Source of the DNA: Bacteriovoracaceae bacterium | Lineage (GTDB): Bacteria > Bdellovibrionota > Bacteriovoracia > Bacteriovoracales > Bacteriovoracaceae | Reading direction: 5' to 3' | Length of the DNA stretch: 42,035 nt | NCBI GenBank assembly: GCA_019752535.1 | Contig: JAIEMA010000014.1 | Span: 1 to 42,035 of the forward strand | Part shown: positions 40,380 to 42,035 of the stretch, piece after piece | How positions within the stretch are numbered: position 1 is the stretch's first letter | Layout: each line of letters starts with the position of its first letter | Notes under the pieces: model-generated | What the model saw: the letters and a program-made list of their open reading frames with translations, nothing else | Database searches by the model: none | What the model was told of the DNA's origin: nothing | Made by a program: the position numbers and the translations under genes

Positions 40380-41813
40380 ATGAAGATATTAGTCCTATTA
40401 GCTGGATTGATGCTCGCCTGCTCAAGCTTCTCCCAGTCGAGTGCTCCCACCCAACAAAAGCTCTCCTTTTGGGATAAGTTGATGAATCTTCTGAAGGTTG
40501 GAGACACCTACATCTATGGGGACATTGATAGCTATGGCCTTTCATTTCGGGCGTTAGGAAAGAGAAGCCGTTTTTCATGGTATGGCCTGAGAAGAAAGCT
40601 GCGCTCAGAAGTAAAAAAATCCGCCTGCCAAGACTTGGATTGTCCAGACTACTACTCAGACTTTTCATCAATAACAAATTCTCGAAAAGCCAAAGCTAAA
40701 GAGATTCAATGGCTCACAGATATGCCTACTGCATTTGCCAAGCGGTGGGAGTTAATAAGTAAAGCCGAGAGATCCGTCTATATTCTTACCTGGGGTGTAT
40801 ACGATGACATCACAGGCACAACCATGGCCGAAAAAATATTAGATCGCCTTCGTGAAGTCCCAGATCTCGATGTAAGGATCATCGTTGATCAAAAAGTTGC
40901 CATCCTCGAGAAGCATCGAGCTGTGCTTGAACGGTTAGAGCGAGAGTCTGAGGGCAAGGTCAAAATCATCCGCTGGAACACAACTCAATACAGACTGCAT
41001 GTGAATCACAGAAAATTGATGGTCACAGATGGCGAACATATCATTTTGGGTGGAACTAATTACGGAGACAATTACTCCCATTTGGCCGGACATCAATATT
41101 GGCGAGATATTGATGCTTATATTCACGGTTTTGGTGTTGCCTCTCAAGCTCAAGCTCAATTTGCTGAAGTATGGAACGAACAAATTATAGAGAATGAAGA
41201 AGTAAAACATTTTACAAAAATTCAAACGGAGATTTTTCCTGATGATGGAGATATTCCCGTTCAGCTTTTAGACCATAATCCAGGAAATAAAACTCGAAAC
41301 AGCGATCATAATATTGTGAGTGGTGTCTACAAGCTTATCGTGAATGCTAAGAAAACTATCGATATTGAAAATGCCTATGTCGTCTTAGATCCTATACTAA
41401 GAGAAGGGTTAAAAAAGGCTGTTAAAAAAGGAGTCAAAGTCAGACTCTTTACAAATTCGAATGAAAGTATTGATGTTCCATTTCTTGGAAATTTTGTTGC
41501 GAGCTCAGCAAAGAAAGCACTTAGTTATGGGGTTGATGTTTATTTAAAGAAGGGTACAACCCTTCACTCAAAATTCATGATCATTGATGACAAAATAACC
41601 ATGATGGGAAGTCACAATTTACACCCCCGCTCCCAAGCTCTTGATGGAGAGAATGTTATTGTGGTGTTTGATAAAAAACTATCTCTCGACCTAAAAAAGC
41701 ATTTTGAAAATGGAATTGCAGAAGCTCTTCATCCAACCAAAGAAAGTGACATCGACGTCCATAAAGCTCTTATCGATTTCATCTACGGCTCTCTACTATT
41801 TGATCATCTATAA
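40380..41813 (+). CDS. Exported phospholipase D-family protein
   Basis: A 477-aa protein with two HKD motifs of the phospholipase D/cardiolipin synthase superfamily: H210-RKLMVT-D217 followed by GGTNYGDNY, and H396-SKFMII-D403 followed by GSHNLHPRS. Both are complete, so it is likely an active phosphodiesterase or phosphatidyltransferase. A signal sequence (MKILVLLAGLMLACSSFSQ) shows export. The Cys at 14 could be lipidated but the LAC box is poor. I chose ATG 40380, since a GTG at 40323 would put 19 residues before the signal. No Shine-Dalgarno is visible. In a predator an exported PLD could act on prey lipids or nucleic acids, which is speculation. Confidence 0.88.
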   Translation: MKILVLLAGLMLACSSFSQSSAPTQQKLSFWDKLMNLLKVGDTYIYGDIDSYGLSFRALGKRSRFSWYGLRRKLRSEVKKSACQDLDCPDYYSDFSSITNSRKAKAKEIQWLTDMPTAFAKRWELISKAERSVYILTWGVYDDITGTTMAEKILDRLREVPDLDVRIIVDQKVAILEKHRAVLERLERESEGKVKIIRWNTTQYRLHVNHRKLMVTDGEHIILGGTNYGDNYSHLAGHQYWRDIDAYIHGFGVASQAQAQFAEVWNEQIIENEEVKHFTKIQTEIFPDDGDIPVQLLDHNPGNKTRNSDHNIVSGVYKLIVNAKKTIDIENAYVVLDPILREGLKKAVKKGVKVRLFTNSNESIDVPFLGNFVASSAKKALSYGVDVYLKKGTTLHSKFMIIDDKITMMGSHNLHPRSQALDGENVIVVFDKKLSLDLKKHFENGIAEALHPTKESDIDVHKALIDFIYGSLLFDHL

Positions 41814-41841
41814 AAAAAAAGCCCCTCTTTTGAGGGGCTTT
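41811..41841 (-). terminator. Bidirectional terminator between PLD and second Lon
   Basis: GCCCCTC / GAGGGGC (7-bp stem, 4-nt loop) is flanked on the plus strand by a long A-run before and TTT after. On the minus strand it forms a strong terminator for the Lon gene ending at 41847. It can also end the plus-strand PLD transcript. Confidence 0.9.
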
Positions 41842-41846
41842 AAGAA

Positions 41847-42035
41847 CTACTTTCTAAGTGCAATTTTTAAAACTTCACTAAAGTTTCTAACTGGATAAAA
41901 CTTCATCCCTTTACGGTGACGCTCAGGCACTTCTTTTAAATCTTTTTCATTTTGCCACGGGAGAATTATTGTTTTAATTCCTGCTCTTTTAGCTGCAAGA
42001 ACCTTTTCTTTAATTCCGCCGACAGGAAGAACTTT
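41847..42035 (-). CDS. lon: Second Lon protease, C-terminal 62 residues (partial)
   Basis: Found by eye: the minus strand is open from the right edge to TAG at 41847. The translation begins [20 protein letters not shown], which contains the catalytic lysine region of the Lon protease domain (GGIKEK), and continues [20 protein letters not shown] to the end. It aligns well with residues 717-777 of the Lon encoded at 476-2875 but is clearly a different gene (about half to two thirds identical by eye) and lacks the C-terminal Pro-rich tail. The rest lies right of the window. Confidence 0.93.
   Translation of the reverse strand, partial: KVLPVGGIKEKVLAAKRAGIKTIILPWQNEKDLKEVPERHRKGMKFYPVRNFSEVLKIALRK

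Overview
The window looks like chromosomal DNA of a low-GC, predatory-type bacterium of the Bdellovibrionota, most likely the Bacteriovoracaceae (Bacteriovorax, Peredibacter or Halobacteriovorax). This rests on gene content, not on a database match. It carries a Tad/Flp pilus locus, two flagellin genes, a recA-recX-alaS block, Lon at both edges, a RelA/SpoT-like protein of a type I recall from Bdellovibrio and Myxococcus, and many small exported proteins with no recognised family. No insertion sequences, tRNAs, rRNAs or CRISPR arrays were seen. The window is mostly core genome.

Layout, left to right. (1) 1-2.9 kb: a short sugar-nucleotidyltransferase remnant (minus), then a complete lon (plus) with a strong terminator. 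(2) 2.9-4.1 kb: a tight plus-strand operon of a CheY-like receiver, a CheX-like phosphatase and a small membrane-anchored protein. (3) 4.07-4.95 kb: three very small exported proteins in tandem on the minus strand. Two were found by eye and each is preceded by a near-consensus sigma-54 (-24/-12) promoter. (4) 5.1-14.6 kb: an exported RHS/YD-repeat protein, then the Tad pilus locus on the minus strand. Transcribed order is flp, flp2, TTG-started prepilin peptidase, flp3, two TadE-like pseudopilins, cpaB, secretin cpaC, a CpaE-CpaF fusion and tadB. Junctions mostly overlap, so this is probably one transcript. A sigma-28-like promoter sits just upstream of flp. (5) 14.8-15.0 kb: a 6S RNA gene (plus), recognised by conserved sequence and a long-range closing helix. 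(6) 15-19.6 kb: a hypothetical protein, an SDR-fold protein lacking the catalytic lysine, two flagellins (the second behind a 7-codon upstream ORF, the first with a sigma-28-like promoter) and a GNAT-type acetyltransferase.

(7) 19.6-22.8 kb: a four-gene minus-strand set of ApbE flavin transferase, outer-membrane barrel, exported FMN-binding-domain protein and small His-rich membrane protein. Together they look like an extracytosolic flavin-based electron-transfer module. A perfect palindrome overlaps the apbE promoter and start codon. (8) 22.9-29.3 kb: a UbiB-family kinase (minus), then a plus-strand operon of an exported hypothetical, zinc ribbon, greA, recG, FHA-like protein and alpha/beta hydrolase. 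(9) 29.3-31.1 kb: a RelA/SpoT-like nucleotidyltransferase-fold protein (minus) and pgpA (plus). (10) 31.2-37.8 kb: recA, recX, alaS, an OppA-type lipoprotein and a small FlgT-C-like exported protein whose ribosome-binding site lies inside a 10-bp stem. (11) 37.8-42.0 kb: a small hypothetical (minus), fadD-like acyl-CoA ligase, rpoZ, an exported phospholipase-D-family protein, and the C-terminus of a second Lon running off the right edge (minus).

The most rewarding items are the sigma-54-driven tiny exported proteins, the apparent flagellar-sigma promoter of the pilus locus, the CpaE-CpaF fusion, the flavinylation module with its palindromic leaderless start, the RSH-like protein, and the RBS-sequestering leader in front of the FlgT-like gene.
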